NCBI GenBank assembly: GCA_964481775.1
Contig: CAYZUX010000004.1
Span: forward strand, 19,439 to 83,438
Length of the DNA stretch: 64,000 nucleotides
Direction of reading: 5' to 3'
From: OLB16 sp964481775
Lineage (GTDB): Bacteria > Hinthialibacterota > Hinthialibacteria > OLB16
Within the stretch, counting starts at the first letter, position 1. The number at the start of each line of letters is the position of its first letter. Made by a program: the position numbers and the translations under genes. Positions 25,395 through 34,495 of the stretch are shown here, in pieces. The notes under the pieces were generated by a model. The model had not been told where the DNA came from, ran no database searches, and saw only the letters and a program-made list of their open reading frames with translations.

Positions 25395-26309
25395 TTGGAA
25401 TTTCCTGCCTCGGCCAAACCGGCCATTCTGATTGTCGATGATGAAGAGATTATCCGGTCATTGCTTCTGACGCTCTTCCAGAGGGACGGCCGGTATGATG
25501 CCGACACAGCGGTGGATGGAATGGATGCACTCGCTGCGTTGGAACGGCGTTCATATTCTCTCATCATCACCGACCTGCAGATGCCCAATCTGGGTGGACT
25601 GGGCCTCCTGAGAAAACTGCGGGAATCTTACCCCAATGTCCCGGTCATTGTGTTCACCGGCTATGGCGACATGCAGGATGCCATCGAAGCCTTGCGCCTG
25701 GGTGCGGTCAATTTCCTGCGTAAACCGTTTGAGCTGCGTGAGATCCTTCCCTCGGTTGTGCGTGCCATCGAAGTGGTTGCACGCTCTGAACGGCGGCGGC
25801 TGGTATATGACTACATTGATTCGATTGGCCTGAGCCTGACCATCCCTCCGCGTCTGGATGAAACCGACCCGGTCATCCAGCATCTAATCGATCCCCTGGT
25901 ACCGCTTCACATCATCCCCGAGGCGGAGATCAAGAATGTCTTTCTGGCGCTCGATGAAGTTCTCAGTAACGCCATCTTCTATGGTGCTCTTCAGATCGAT
26001 CCAACCCTCCGGGACAAGCCGGAGGGACATGCGCTCTTCGAGCAGATCATGCTTGAAAGGGAGACACACCCGGACTACTCATCCCGGCGGATTCAACTCC
26101 GCGCCGAGTATACACCCGACAGGGCCGTATTCACTGTCAAAGATCCCGGAGAAGGATTCGATTACAGGAATCTCCCGGATCCCACGGATCCGGAGAACCT
26201 GCTCCGTGAGCATGGACGAGGACTTCTTCTGGTCCGGTGTTTCATGGATGACCTCCAGTTCAATGAACAGGGCAACGAGGTGACCCTGGTCAAGAACCGG
26301 CAGGTTTAA
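25395..26309 (+). CDS. response regulator fused to an anti-sigma-type ATPase domain
   Basis: 304 residues from a TTG start about ten bases after thiS. Receiver domain 1-120 with the acidic pair D15-D16, phosphorylatable D60 (IITDLQMPN), T88 and K110. After a helical linker, the second half has the GHKL fold of RsbW/SpoIIAB-type kinases: ALDEVLSNAIFYGAL (N box, about 185-200), KDPGEGFDY (G1, about 252), and HGRGLLLVRCFMDD (G2, about 272). There is no phosphoacceptor His, so it is not a normal histidine kinase. This could be a phosphorylation-controlled ATPase acting on an anti-sigma antagonist. Convergent with the next gene, overlapping by four bases. Confidence 0.72.
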   Translation: MEFPASAKPAILIVDDEEIIRSLLLTLFQRDGRYDADTAVDGMDALAALERRSYSLIITDLQMPNLGGLGLLRKLRESYPNVPVIVFTGYGDMQDAIEALRLGAVNFLRKPFELREILPSVVRAIEVVARSERRRLVYDYIDSIGLSLTIPPRLDETDPVIQHLIDPLVPLHIIPEAEIKNVFLALDEVLSNAIFYGALQIDPTLRDKPEGHALFEQIMLERETHPDYSSRRIQLRAEYTPDRAVFTVKDPGEGFDYRNLPDPTDPENLLREHGRGLLLVRCFMDDLQFNEQGNEVTLVKNRQV

Positions 26310-28567
26310 CCTTCATTGGTGGGTTCGGTGGTGATCTGGTTGAGCATTTCCTCGATGTAGGCATCCCCCGGTGCGAACTGGATGTATTCGGTCAGGTACT
26401 CAGCCGCTTTGTCCTTGTTGCCGATCCGCCAGTTGAGCTCTCCAAGCGATCCCAAACACTTGATCACCAGATCCTGTCCCTCGTTCCTGGGCATGCGCCG
26501 TGCCTGGGACAGGGCGATTTCATAGTGGCGGATGGCCGCTGCCACATTCGAGGATTCATACAGGATGCCCAGGTGGTAGTGGGCATTGGGATACTCAGGA
26601 TTGAGGGAAATGCTTTTTTCGTAGGCTTTCACCGCGGCGGAACGTTTGTCATCACGATTCTGCTTTTGAATCGCCACTCCAAGGTTGTACCAGTCCTTGT
26701 AGTCGCCCTCGGTCAGGTTCACCACCTCCTGGTAAGCTTGCTCGGCATACAGCCAGGTCTGGTTGATAATCTCCCCGAGATTGGGCGAGGCGGGAGTTCC
26801 CACCTCGGCACCCCGCTCCTTGGCCAGGGCATCCGCACTGTAGACAAGACCCAGTTCACGGTGGGCCTCGACCATGTCGGGATACTTCTCGACAGTCTTC
26901 TTGAGGATCGCCTGGGCTCCCGCATAGTTCCCATTCACCCGGAGTTCCTTGGCACGGCCCACATCCAGCCGGGCGACTGCTTTTTTGTATTCCTCATTGT
27001 TGGGATCATAACGAATGGCCAGTTCCAGATTCTTGCGAGCGAGTGAATAATCCCCGCAATCCTCCAGGATCAGTCCCAACTCATAATAAATCTGTGGATT
27101 TTCCGGGAAATCGATCTTCTTGTCATTGAAACAGCGGATGGCACCTTCCAGGTCTTTTTCCTTGTAGTAGCGGTCCTTGCAGGTTTGGATCTCATATTCA
27201 ATTTTCCGTTTGCCTTTCAATCGTTCGGCGTGGAAGGGACGCAGGTCGAGCTCTTCGCGCTCACGTCCATAGGGGGATGGCAGAGCCTTTTCAACCTCCG
27301 GCGTGGGTGGTTCGGGATAAGTGATTTCATCGGGGCTGAAAATCCGGCTGAGAAATCCTTTCTTTTCCCTGGTGTCCTCAACAGGTTCGGAGACAGTGGT
27401 CTCTTTTTTTACAGGAGGGGAGGAGGGGGGAGGTGCTGCTCCCTCGCTTGTGAAGGAAGGTTTTCTGGTCTCTGTGGTCTTTGCCTTCCGTTCATAATCG
27501 AGTGGTACGGGAGCCTCGGAAGGAAGCCGTTTGCGTGAAGACAACCCCCTTTCCCCCGGTTTCCCGGAAACCTTTGTGATCAGGTCATCCCCATCCCGGG
27601 CATCTGATCCAGCCGGTTCTGTAGCCAATGCATGAATGAATACAGGCTCATTTTCTCCATGCCTTTCCCCGGAGGAGGGCAGCTGTGCCGCCACGGAAAT
27701 ATCCGGTGGGGTGTCCAGGCTGTTGAGCAAACCACGTCCCCCCCGGAGAGGCTTGTTTCTGGCTGGATTGACTTCCGCTGTACGTTTGGAGCCTGCCCTT
27801 TTTGAGGTTGGAACCGGCTCATCCTCCGTGGGCTCCCATTGATCTTTTTCCGTGTAGACCTCGCTGGTTCCTCTTTCGGAGGCATAGAGTTCTTCTGTGG
27901 TAGCCAGGAGTGAGTCGACATCCTCACCCGATTTGGGACGTGACGCCGGAGACTCGGCTGCCGTCAAATCTTCCTCGGAGGGGGGTGGAGGTTTGAGCTC
28001 ACTCATCTCCCGGAATTTACGATCCTCGTCAAACACATCCAACTGATCTTCTGGAGGTGGGGGATTCCCGCTTGCCGGAGTGGTATCAGCAGTCTGTGTT
28101 GATTTGGAAGGGGGGGGTTGCTCCGTGGAAGAAGACCTGGAAAGAGGAGCGGCAGGTCCACCTTGCATCGACCTGTCCGCCAGCTCCATCTTGGCATCCA
28201 GTCGTTCGAGAGCCTGGGTGGCCTCAGGCATGTTTGGATTGCGTGCCAGGGCCAGATCATATTGGGCCTTGGCCTCATTGTTTTTACCGAGTCTTTCGAG
28301 GACATCCCCAAGTTCGTAATGCACCGATGGACTGGGGTGGTATCTCAAAGCCTCCTGGTATTTGGCGGCGGAAGCCTGCAGGTTTCCTTCATCCCTGAGT
28401 TTTTGCGCCTCTTCCTGGCAATCGAGTGAAAGCTTGGCGAGTTCCTTGGGTTCGTTTTTCTTGGGAGCGGTGGAACAACCCGAAAGGATGACCACGAAGC
28501 AGGCGAGTAGCACAGCTCGTGGAACCGTCATGCGAGGAATGGTGAGTGCCAACAGCTTGATTGTCAT
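26306..28567 (-). CDS. TPR lipoprotein
   Basis: 753 residues, start at 28567 (a further 12 codons upstream are possible). The signal peptide ends LSGC with Cys about 31, so it is a lipoprotein. The first TPR block is at about 45-120 (AKYQEALRYHPSPSVHYELG, AKAQYDLALARNPNMPEA), followed by a 330-residue low-complexity Pro/Ser/Glu linker. The second block of TPRs fills about 435-735 (DLEGAIRCFNDKKIDFPENP, ARKNLELAIRYDPNNEEY, VKAYEKSISLNPEYP, AAEYLTEYIQFAPGD). It resembles a periplasmic scaffold bridging the membrane to partners. It has no close operon partner. Confidence 0.8.
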   Translation of the reverse strand: MTIKLLALTIPRMTVPRAVLLACFVVILSGCSTAPKKNEPKELAKLSLDCQEEAQKLRDEGNLQASAAKYQEALRYHPSPSVHYELGDVLERLGKNNEAKAQYDLALARNPNMPEATQALERLDAKMELADRSMQGGPAAPLSRSSSTEQPPPSKSTQTADTTPASGNPPPPEDQLDVFDEDRKFREMSELKPPPPSEEDLTAAESPASRPKSGEDVDSLLATTEELYASERGTSEVYTEKDQWEPTEDEPVPTSKRAGSKRTAEVNPARNKPLRGGRGLLNSLDTPPDISVAAQLPSSGERHGENEPVFIHALATEPAGSDARDGDDLITKVSGKPGERGLSSRKRLPSEAPVPLDYERKAKTTETRKPSFTSEGAAPPPSSPPVKKETTVSEPVEDTREKKGFLSRIFSPDEITYPEPPTPEVEKALPSPYGREREELDLRPFHAERLKGKRKIEYEIQTCKDRYYKEKDLEGAIRCFNDKKIDFPENPQIYYELGLILEDCGDYSLARKNLELAIRYDPNNEEYKKAVARLDVGRAKELRVNGNYAGAQAILKKTVEKYPDMVEAHRELGLVYSADALAKERGAEVGTPASPNLGEIINQTWLYAEQAYQEVVNLTEGDYKDWYNLGVAIQKQNRDDKRSAAVKAYEKSISLNPEYPNAHYHLGILYESSNVAAAIRHYEIALSQARRMPRNEGQDLVIKCLGSLGELNWRIGNKDKAAEYLTEYIQFAPGDAYIEEMLNQITTEPTNEG

Positions 28568-28720
28568 AGGGTTAAGAACGTTCCCCCCTCTTCCCATCCC
28601 CAATCATGAGTCTAGTTCCAGTACCGGGGGGCGTCAATCAGACTATCATTATCGGGCCAGAGCCGGGATGGCTTTACCTGAACGGTGAGATAGCCGGAGG
28701 AGGGATGTGGCCCCAAAAAC

Positions 28721-30874
28721 CTATTTCCTGAGCATTTCCATCATCCGGAATGTCATTCTGGTAGTGGCCAGACAGCTTTCGAAATCCAGGTTGGGACGTT
28801 TTCCTTCCCGGATACAAGTAAAGAAATGTTCCAATTCCGCAGTGTGTCCTTTATCCTGGGAACGTGAGCGGACCGTGGAATGACGGCTCCCCTGGTAGAG
28901 ATCGAGCCTTCGGAAATCATCCAGCACCGCGCTTTTCCCGCCACCATGCACTTCATATCGCTCCTTGGGAACCGACTCGGCCCCCTCGGCAAGGTAGGAG
29001 AGGGTGGCCAGGGAACCATCTTCAAAAGTGAAAGAGGCGCTGATGTTCTCCTGCGAGGGAGGAAACAAGCCATCTGGTTGGATCGATTCCACCTGGATTC
29101 GAGTGATCTCTGAACCAGTCCAGTAGCGGAACAAATCAATGAAGTGACAGACTTCACCAATGATCCTGCCCCCACCTTCCCTGGGGTCGGTCACCCAGGA
29201 CCCCTGGGGCAACCTGCCAGCATTGATACGGGCGATCAGGTGAAGGGGCCACTGCCTCGGCTGAAACCACTGGTATAGCTGGGTTGAAAGAGGTGCAAAA
29301 CGACGGTTAAAGCCCACCATCAGGGTCTTCCCGGTATCCTCCACTGCCTCACACAGTTGCCGGAGTTCCTCCTCTGTCAACGCCAGAGGCTTCTCAACAA
29401 AGACATGCTTTCCTGCACGCAGCGCGGCAATCGCCTGAGATGCATGGAGATGGTGCCTGGTGGCGATGAGAACCACATTGACCTCCGGGTCCTCGAGGAC
29501 ATCTTCCATCCGGCAGGAAAACTGGGGAATGCCATATCGCCGTGCAGTCACCTCGGCACTCGATCCACGCGCGGTAGCCAGACGGACCATCCGGACATCC
29601 GCAATCCGGGCGATCCTGGGTAATAAGACTCCAGAGGCGAACTGACCCGCACCAATGATTCCAAGGCGGATGGCACCTTGAACCGATTCAACGGTGGTGG
29701 ATTTAACTTGCGGGGAAACAAACTCCGGAGCAGTCTGTCTCAAGGTTTCATCGATGCCGTAGTCCAGCAGAATTCCCAACGGACGTTCCGGTCCTTTTCC
29801 TTCCAACAGGGCGTAGGCATCCAGTGCGTTGGAGGCCTGGATGCGGTGAGAGATCAGGGGAGCGATCCGCAGCCGTTTCTGGGCCATCAGTTCCAGCGAG
29901 GTGACCAGATTGCGCTGTTCGGTGAACCGCACATACGCATAAGGGTAATCATGCCCCCGTTCTTCATATTCAGGATCATAACGTCCCGGTCCATACGAAG
30001 TTGACAGACGTAACTGCAACTCTTTGGGATAATAGATCCGGCGCGGGATCTCGATGGGGAACAATCCCACCGCCACGACTCTCCCGCGTTTGCGGGCAAT
30101 TTTTCCCGCCAATTCAACCGGGTCGTTGCTGGAAGTGGCGGCTGTCAGGATGACCGCATCCAAACCCTGCCCGCCGGTCGTTGCCAGAGCCATTTCCTCG
30201 ACAGGACCGGAGCGTAGAGAGGCCTGATCGGCGCCCATCTCAAGGGCCTTGGCAACCATGGCTGGATCCAGATCGATCCCCAGAACGTTACAACCTGAGG
30301 CCTTCAGCAGCTGGACTGTAATTTGACCAAGCAGCCCCAGGCCAATCACCGCCACATTCTCCCCCAGCACCACCTCGCCCACACGCAACCCCTGCAAGGC
30401 AATCGCACAGAGTGTTGCACAACAGGCTTCTTCCAGGTTTACTCCCTCAGGAACAGCAGCTACCAGGTTTTTGGGAACACACACCACCTCGGCGTGATTC
30501 GCATACCCCGCGCCGGCACAGGCCACTCGCGAGCCGGGATAGATTCCCTCCACACCCTCTCCAACCTCGATCACCACCCCCGCCGAGCTGTATCCCAGGG
30601 GTACAGGTTCTTCGAGACGTGCCCGGACCTTCTGGATGGTGGGGATCAATCCCTCAGAACGGACCTTATCCAGAACTTTGCGTACCTGGTCGGGACGTTG
30701 CCTGGCCTTGGCCAGGAGACTCCCCTTGGCGGTCTCACGCGCGGAACGTTCGGTTCCTGGCGAGACAAAGGAATAGGCATTGCGTACCAGAACATGCCCC
30801 GGAAGACAGGCTGGTGCAGGCACTTCAGCCAGTGACAATTCACCTGTTCGCAGACTCTGCAGGACCTGCTTCAT
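28721..30874 (-). CDS. zinc-dehydrogenase / Gfo-Idh-MocA fusion oxidoreductase
   Basis: 717 residues, start chosen at 30874 (GGAAG upstream) because MKQVLQSLRTGELSLAEVPAP is the native domain start. Residues 1-365 are a medium-chain zinc-type dehydrogenase with YSSAGVVIEVGEGVEGIYPGSR and the nucleotide fold VAVIGLGLLGQI. Residues 385-717 are a Gfo/Idh/MocA dehydrogenase: LGIIGAGQFASGVLLPR, VFVEKPLALTEEE, then the substrate part with GGGRIIGEVCHFIDLFRYW. This bi-domain type is known from exopolysaccharide and sugar-modification clusters, and its exact substrate is unknown. It overlaps the GT2 gene by 35 bases on the same strand. Confidence 0.82.
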   Translation of the reverse strand: MKQVLQSLRTGELSLAEVPAPACLPGHVLVRNAYSFVSPGTERSARETAKGSLLAKARQRPDQVRKVLDKVRSEGLIPTIQKVRARLEEPVPLGYSSAGVVIEVGEGVEGIYPGSRVACAGAGYANHAEVVCVPKNLVAAVPEGVNLEEACCATLCAIALQGLRVGEVVLGENVAVIGLGLLGQITVQLLKASGCNVLGIDLDPAMVAKALEMGADQASLRSGPVEEMALATTGGQGLDAVILTAATSSNDPVELAGKIARKRGRVVAVGLFPIEIPRRIYYPKELQLRLSTSYGPGRYDPEYEERGHDYPYAYVRFTEQRNLVTSLELMAQKRLRIAPLISHRIQASNALDAYALLEGKGPERPLGILLDYGIDETLRQTAPEFVSPQVKSTTVESVQGAIRLGIIGAGQFASGVLLPRIARIADVRMVRLATARGSSAEVTARRYGIPQFSCRMEDVLEDPEVNVVLIATRHHLHASQAIAALRAGKHVFVEKPLALTEEELRQLCEAVEDTGKTLMVGFNRRFAPLSTQLYQWFQPRQWPLHLIARINAGRLPQGSWVTDPREGGGRIIGEVCHFIDLFRYWTGSEITRIQVESIQPDGLFPPSQENISASFTFEDGSLATLSYLAEGAESVPKERYEVHGGGKSAVLDDFRRLDLYQGSRHSTVRSRSQDKGHTAELEHFFTCIREGKRPNLDFESCLATTRMTFRMMEMLRK

Positions 30875-31817
30875 CAGTCCCTTCCACCTTCCTCCCCAAA
30901 GACTCCGCAACAATGTAAAGAGGCCGTCCCTTGACTTCATCAAAGACACGGGCCAGATACTCACCGATGATCCCCATACAGAAAATCTGCATGCCTCCCA
31001 GCAAGAGGACCACCAGGATGATTGAAGCCCAGCCGGGTTGACTGCGAGGATTGAAAATGGCAGTCCAGACCACCAGCAGTCCGTAAAGAAATCCCAACGC
31101 CATCACTATCAGGCCCATCACTGTCGCGATCCGTAGCGGTGTGGCGGAGAGGGAGAGGATCCCATCCAGCGCGAAATGGCTCATCTTGCGGAGATTGTAA
31201 CGTGCCTCTCCCGCGTAGCGTTTGGGGGCATCGAAGGAGACCTCTGCCTGACGAAATCCGATCCAGGGAACCAACCCGCGGAGAAACCGGGTCCGTTCAG
31301 GCATCGAGTTCAGGGCATCCACCGCGCGCCGGTCAAGAAGACGGAAGTCAGCGGCCCCATGAGAGATGGGAAGATGGGATATCCGGTTGATCAACCAGTA
31401 GAAGAGCGATGACGTACAACGTTTCAAAGGACCCACCGAGTGGGTTTGACAGCGGACAGCTGAGACCACCTCGTATCCCTCGCGCCATTTTCCATAAAGG
31501 ATGGGAATGAGTTCTGGGGGGTGCTGCAGGTCCGCATCCATCGAAATGACCACTTGACCGATGGATTCCACCAGGCCAGCGGTCAACGCCGCCTGGTGAC
31601 CGAAGTTGCGGGAAAGGCGTAAAACCCGCACATGGGGATCCTGCTGGACCAACTGTCTCAGCCGTCCAAAGGTTTCATCCGTGCTTCCATCATCAATAAA
31701 GAGGATTTCATAGGAAACACCCAGATCTCCAGCAATCCGTGTGAGCTGTGCATGGAGTTCACCGACACATTCCGCCTCATTGTAGGCGGGGATCACAATG
31801 GATAGCTCGGGTTTCAT
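30840..31817 (-). CDS. family 2 glycosyltransferase (polyprenyl-phosphate sugar transferase type)
   Basis: 325 residues from ATG 31817. GT-A core: LSIVIPAYNEAE at the N-terminus, ILFIDDGSTDETF, and ISMDADLQHPPELI with the metal-binding DAD. The last 100 residues carry two membrane spans (MGLIVMALGFLYGLLVVWTAI and SIILVVLLLGGMQIFCMGI), typical of DPM1/GtrB/ArnC-type enzymes that add a sugar to undecaprenyl phosphate. It pairs with the fused oxidoreductase as a sugar-modifying unit. The substrate cannot be read from the sequence. Confidence 0.82.
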   Translation of the reverse strand: MKPELSIVIPAYNEAECVGELHAQLTRIAGDLGVSYEILFIDDGSTDETFGRLRQLVQQDPHVRVLRLSRNFGHQAALTAGLVESIGQVVISMDADLQHPPELIPILYGKWREGYEVVSAVRCQTHSVGPLKRCTSSLFYWLINRISHLPISHGAADFRLLDRRAVDALNSMPERTRFLRGLVPWIGFRQAEVSFDAPKRYAGEARYNLRKMSHFALDGILSLSATPLRIATVMGLIVMALGFLYGLLVVWTAIFNPRSQPGWASIILVVLLLGGMQIFCMGIIGEYLARVFDEVKGRPLYIVAESLGRKVEGTDEAGPAESANR

Positions 31818-31975
31818 GAAGGTGAGTCTATTCAATGAGGCCCATAGTTCAACCGCCAAGGCCTTTATCTTTCCGGGAGAAACTTTTATTCATGCATTGG
31901 CCTCCCTTCCCGGCACTGTTTTCCCCGGGCTGTGCAGAGTGGGGGGTGAACTGGAGAAGGGGCAGGAAATGCGGG

Positions 31976-33469
31976 TCACCTGAAGCTCCTCCTGCGAACC
32001 GCTTCCTGGTAGACCTTCACATATTCTCTGGCTGGAGCATCCCAGGTGAAGTGACGTTTCATCGCACGTTTCCGCATTGCCAGAATGTGCTCCGGACGGT
32101 GGTGGAAAGCCCAACAGGACCAGCCAATGGTGTCAAAGAGAGAGCTGGGATTGAGAGTGTAGACCTTGAAGCCAGTGCCCTCACCGGTTTCCTGGTTGTA
32201 ATTATCGACCGTGTCATCGAGCCCCCCTGTGGCATGGACCACCGGCAGAGTGCCATACCGTTGGCTGTACATCTGGTTCAAGCCACAGGGTTCGAAGTGG
32301 CTGGGCATGATGAAAAAATCACAGCCGGCCTCGATCCGGTGCGCCAGGGCCGGATCAAAGCCAATCCAGGCCTGCACCCGGTCGGGACGTTCATGGGAGA
32401 GGTTTCCGAAATAGGTCTCGGCCCAGTACTCGCCGGTTCCAAGCATGACCAGCTGGATGTCGAGGTCATTAAGGAGGCGTGGGATAGCCGCGGCGAGGAC
32501 ATCATACCCCTTCTGTTTGTCGAACCTTGAGACCATCCCATACAAGGGAACATCCGCACGAACCGGTAAACCCGCTTCGCGTTGTAGCTCCGCCTTGCAG
32601 ACTGCCTTGCCCTCCAGGTGATCGGCATCATAGTTGGCGGGGATGCGTGGATCGGTGGCGGGATTCCAGATCGTTTCGTCGATGCCATTGAGAATCCCAA
32701 ACAGAGAGTCACCACGTGCACGGATCACCCCATCAAGGGCATATCCATGTTGAGGAGTCTGGATCTCGAGGGCATAGGTCGGGCTGACAGTGGTGAGCAG
32801 GGTGCTGTGGTAGATTCCCCCTTTGAGGACATTGATCTTGTCGTAAGCCTCGAGTTCGAGATAGGTGAAATGGCTCCAATCCAGCTGCAGGGTGGGGAGT
32901 TCCTCTTTGGGAAACCATCCCTGGTGGGCGAGGTTGTGGATGGTCAGGACCGAAGCGGCATTACCCAATGGCAAGTCTTTCTCCCAGGTGTTCAGATACA
33001 TGGGCACGATGGCGGTCATCCAGTCATGGACATGGAAAACATCCGGGTAAAAGCCAAGAAATTTACAGAGCTGGAGGGTGCCCCTTGAGAGGAATGTAAA
33101 ACGAGCCAGGTTGTCCGGGTAACTCTCGCTCTTGGAGCCATAAATGCCCGGACGGTTGAAGAGGGCTTCATTTTCGAGGAAGTAGATGGGGATCTCGCTT
33201 CCGGGCAGGGTGCCTTCCCACACCGCCCCCCAGATCTCACCCCAGCCGACAGGGACACCAAGGGGTGCTGTGTGGCGTGTGAGTCCCTCGCGGGAGATGG
33301 AGCCATACAGCGGCATGACCACGCGGACATCATGCCCCAGCCTGGCCAGGTATTTGGGCAGTGCTCCCACCACATCGGCGAGTCCGCCGGTTTTGGCGAA
33401 AGGGGTGACCTCCGAAGCGGACATCATCACCTTGAGCGGGGCTTGGGTTGGGGCATAATCAGTTGACAT
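31976..33469 (-). CDS. glgA: glycogen synthase (ADP-glucose type, GT5)
   Basis: 497 residues, normal for GlgA. The N-terminal ADP-glucose-binding KTGGLADVVGALPKYLARLG is intact. The C-terminal GT-B half carries GMVSRFDKQKGYDVLA and SHFEPCGLNQMYSQRYGTLP followed by HATGGLDDTV, the family signature. It elongates alpha-1,4-glucan in glycogen storage. The start at 33469 is accepted by length; no strong ribosome site. It lies 158 bases from the GT2 gene. Confidence 0.92.
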   Translation of the reverse strand: MSTDYAPTQAPLKVMMSASEVTPFAKTGGLADVVGALPKYLARLGHDVRVVMPLYGSISREGLTRHTAPLGVPVGWGEIWGAVWEGTLPGSEIPIYFLENEALFNRPGIYGSKSESYPDNLARFTFLSRGTLQLCKFLGFYPDVFHVHDWMTAIVPMYLNTWEKDLPLGNAASVLTIHNLAHQGWFPKEELPTLQLDWSHFTYLELEAYDKINVLKGGIYHSTLLTTVSPTYALEIQTPQHGYALDGVIRARGDSLFGILNGIDETIWNPATDPRIPANYDADHLEGKAVCKAELQREAGLPVRADVPLYGMVSRFDKQKGYDVLAAAIPRLLNDLDIQLVMLGTGEYWAETYFGNLSHERPDRVQAWIGFDPALAHRIEAGCDFFIMPSHFEPCGLNQMYSQRYGTLPVVHATGGLDDTVDNYNQETGEGTGFKVYTLNPSSLFDTIGWSCWAFHHRPEHILAMRKRAMKRHFTWDAPAREYVKVYQEAVRRRSFR

Positions 33470-33520
33470 GATCGGGAATCTTGCAGGAGGCGGGGATGAT
33501 TGGGGAGGGGGACAGGATTG

Positions 33521-33883
33521 ATGTCAAAATACGATAAACCCCTCCTGGATCCCTCCCTTCCCAAAAAAGAGAAGGAACTCCTCGCCATCCGCATCTATTT
33601 CGACCTCTTCAGACAGGGACGGTACTACGAGTGCCATGATGTGATGGAGGAGATCTGGATGGAAACGCCCGATCCTGAACGAAAGTTTTTCCAGGGTTTG
33701 CTTCAGTGCGCGGTGGCCCTGCATCACTGGGGCAATGGAAACACTCATGGTGCGCGGATCCTCTATCGCGAGGGAACCAAGAAACTGCGACCCTTTCATC
33801 CTCACCACCTGGGGGTGGATTTGGAGGGATATTTGGTGGAACTTGACACGAAGTTGCCGGTGAGGATTCGGAGGGGCTGTTAG
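33521..33883 (+). CDS. DUF309 family protein
   Basis: 120 residues, start at 33521. Typical DUF309 core: YFDLFRQGRYYECHDVMEEIW followed by FFQGLLQCAVALHHWGNGN. The conserved HxxxExxW-like segment and His-rich second helix are characteristic. Function unknown; may bind a metal or small ligand. Divergent from glgA. Confidence 0.82.
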   Translation: MSKYDKPLLDPSLPKKEKELLAIRIYFDLFRQGRYYECHDVMEEIWMETPDPERKFFQGLLQCAVALHHWGNGNTHGARILYREGTKKLRPFHPHHLGVDLEGYLVELDTKLPVRIRRGC

Positions 33884-33943
33884 GTTCACCCACTTACCGT
33901 AACTAGGCTTGATTAGAAAATCTGCGATCAGTAAAGTCTTTTC

Positions 33944-34057
33944 ATGGAGGTCAGATTCCGGCCGGATCATGAACCTTTACCCTTAAAAGAGGATGGGGGT
34001 ATTGACCTGCAACGAGTAACCGCAATCATTATCCTGGAAGTCGAGGATTATCACTGA
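33944..34057 (+). pseudogene. possible remnant of a HigB-type toxin C-terminus
   Basis: A 37-codon frame ends in ILEVEDYH and a stop that overlaps the ATG of the HigA-like gene (TGATG). HigB toxins end in a closely similar VEIxDYH directly before higA. The rest of this frame does not resemble HigB and there is no ribosome site. A decayed toxin is plausible but rests on only a few residues. Confidence 0.3.
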
Positions 34058-34380
34058 TGTCCAGACCCGCTCTCGAACCTTTCAACCCTGATTATGCCAT
34101 CTCTCCTGGAGAGATCCTGGCGGAGACACTCGAAGCACGCGGAATCGGGAAAGCTGACTTTGCCCGGAAATGCAATCTTTCTCTGAAAACCATCGGCCTG
34201 ATCCTATCAGGGAAGGTTCCTGTTCAACCCGAGGTTGCTGCCCAGTTCGAGCGAGTTCTAGGTGTGTCAGAATCTGTTTGGATGAACCTGGAGTCTGCCT
34301 ATCGGAATGCTGAAAACAAACCCAAACCTCCGACCCACTCCCGTAAACCTCTCAGCCGAGGAGCCATCTTGGATGGATGA
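34057..34380 (+). CDS. HigA-like XRE antitoxin, probably truncated
   Basis: 107 residues. Pattern FNPDYAISPGEILAETLEARGI, then KADFARKCNLSLKTIGLILSGK (helix-turn-helix) and ERVLGVSESVWMNLESAYR matches the HigA/VapI family. The same N-terminal form is also the front of larger proteins with an ImmA/IrrE peptidase domain after the HTH, and this one ends after a short Pro/Lys tail, so it may be a truncated relative. Together with the preceding remnant it looks like a decayed toxin-antitoxin pair. Confidence 0.7.
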   Translation: MSRPALEPFNPDYAISPGEILAETLEARGIGKADFARKCNLSLKTIGLILSGKVPVQPEVAAQFERVLGVSESVWMNLESAYRNAENKPKPPTHSRKPLSRGAILDG

Positions 34381-34495
34381 TCTCAGTGAGATGTCCCAAT
34401 GAGGATTCCGATTTCGCTGAACTTGTCTATCCGTCTGATGGTGGCTACAACCGTTACGGTGCGGGGAATTGCATGAGACGAATTAACGATTGGGC

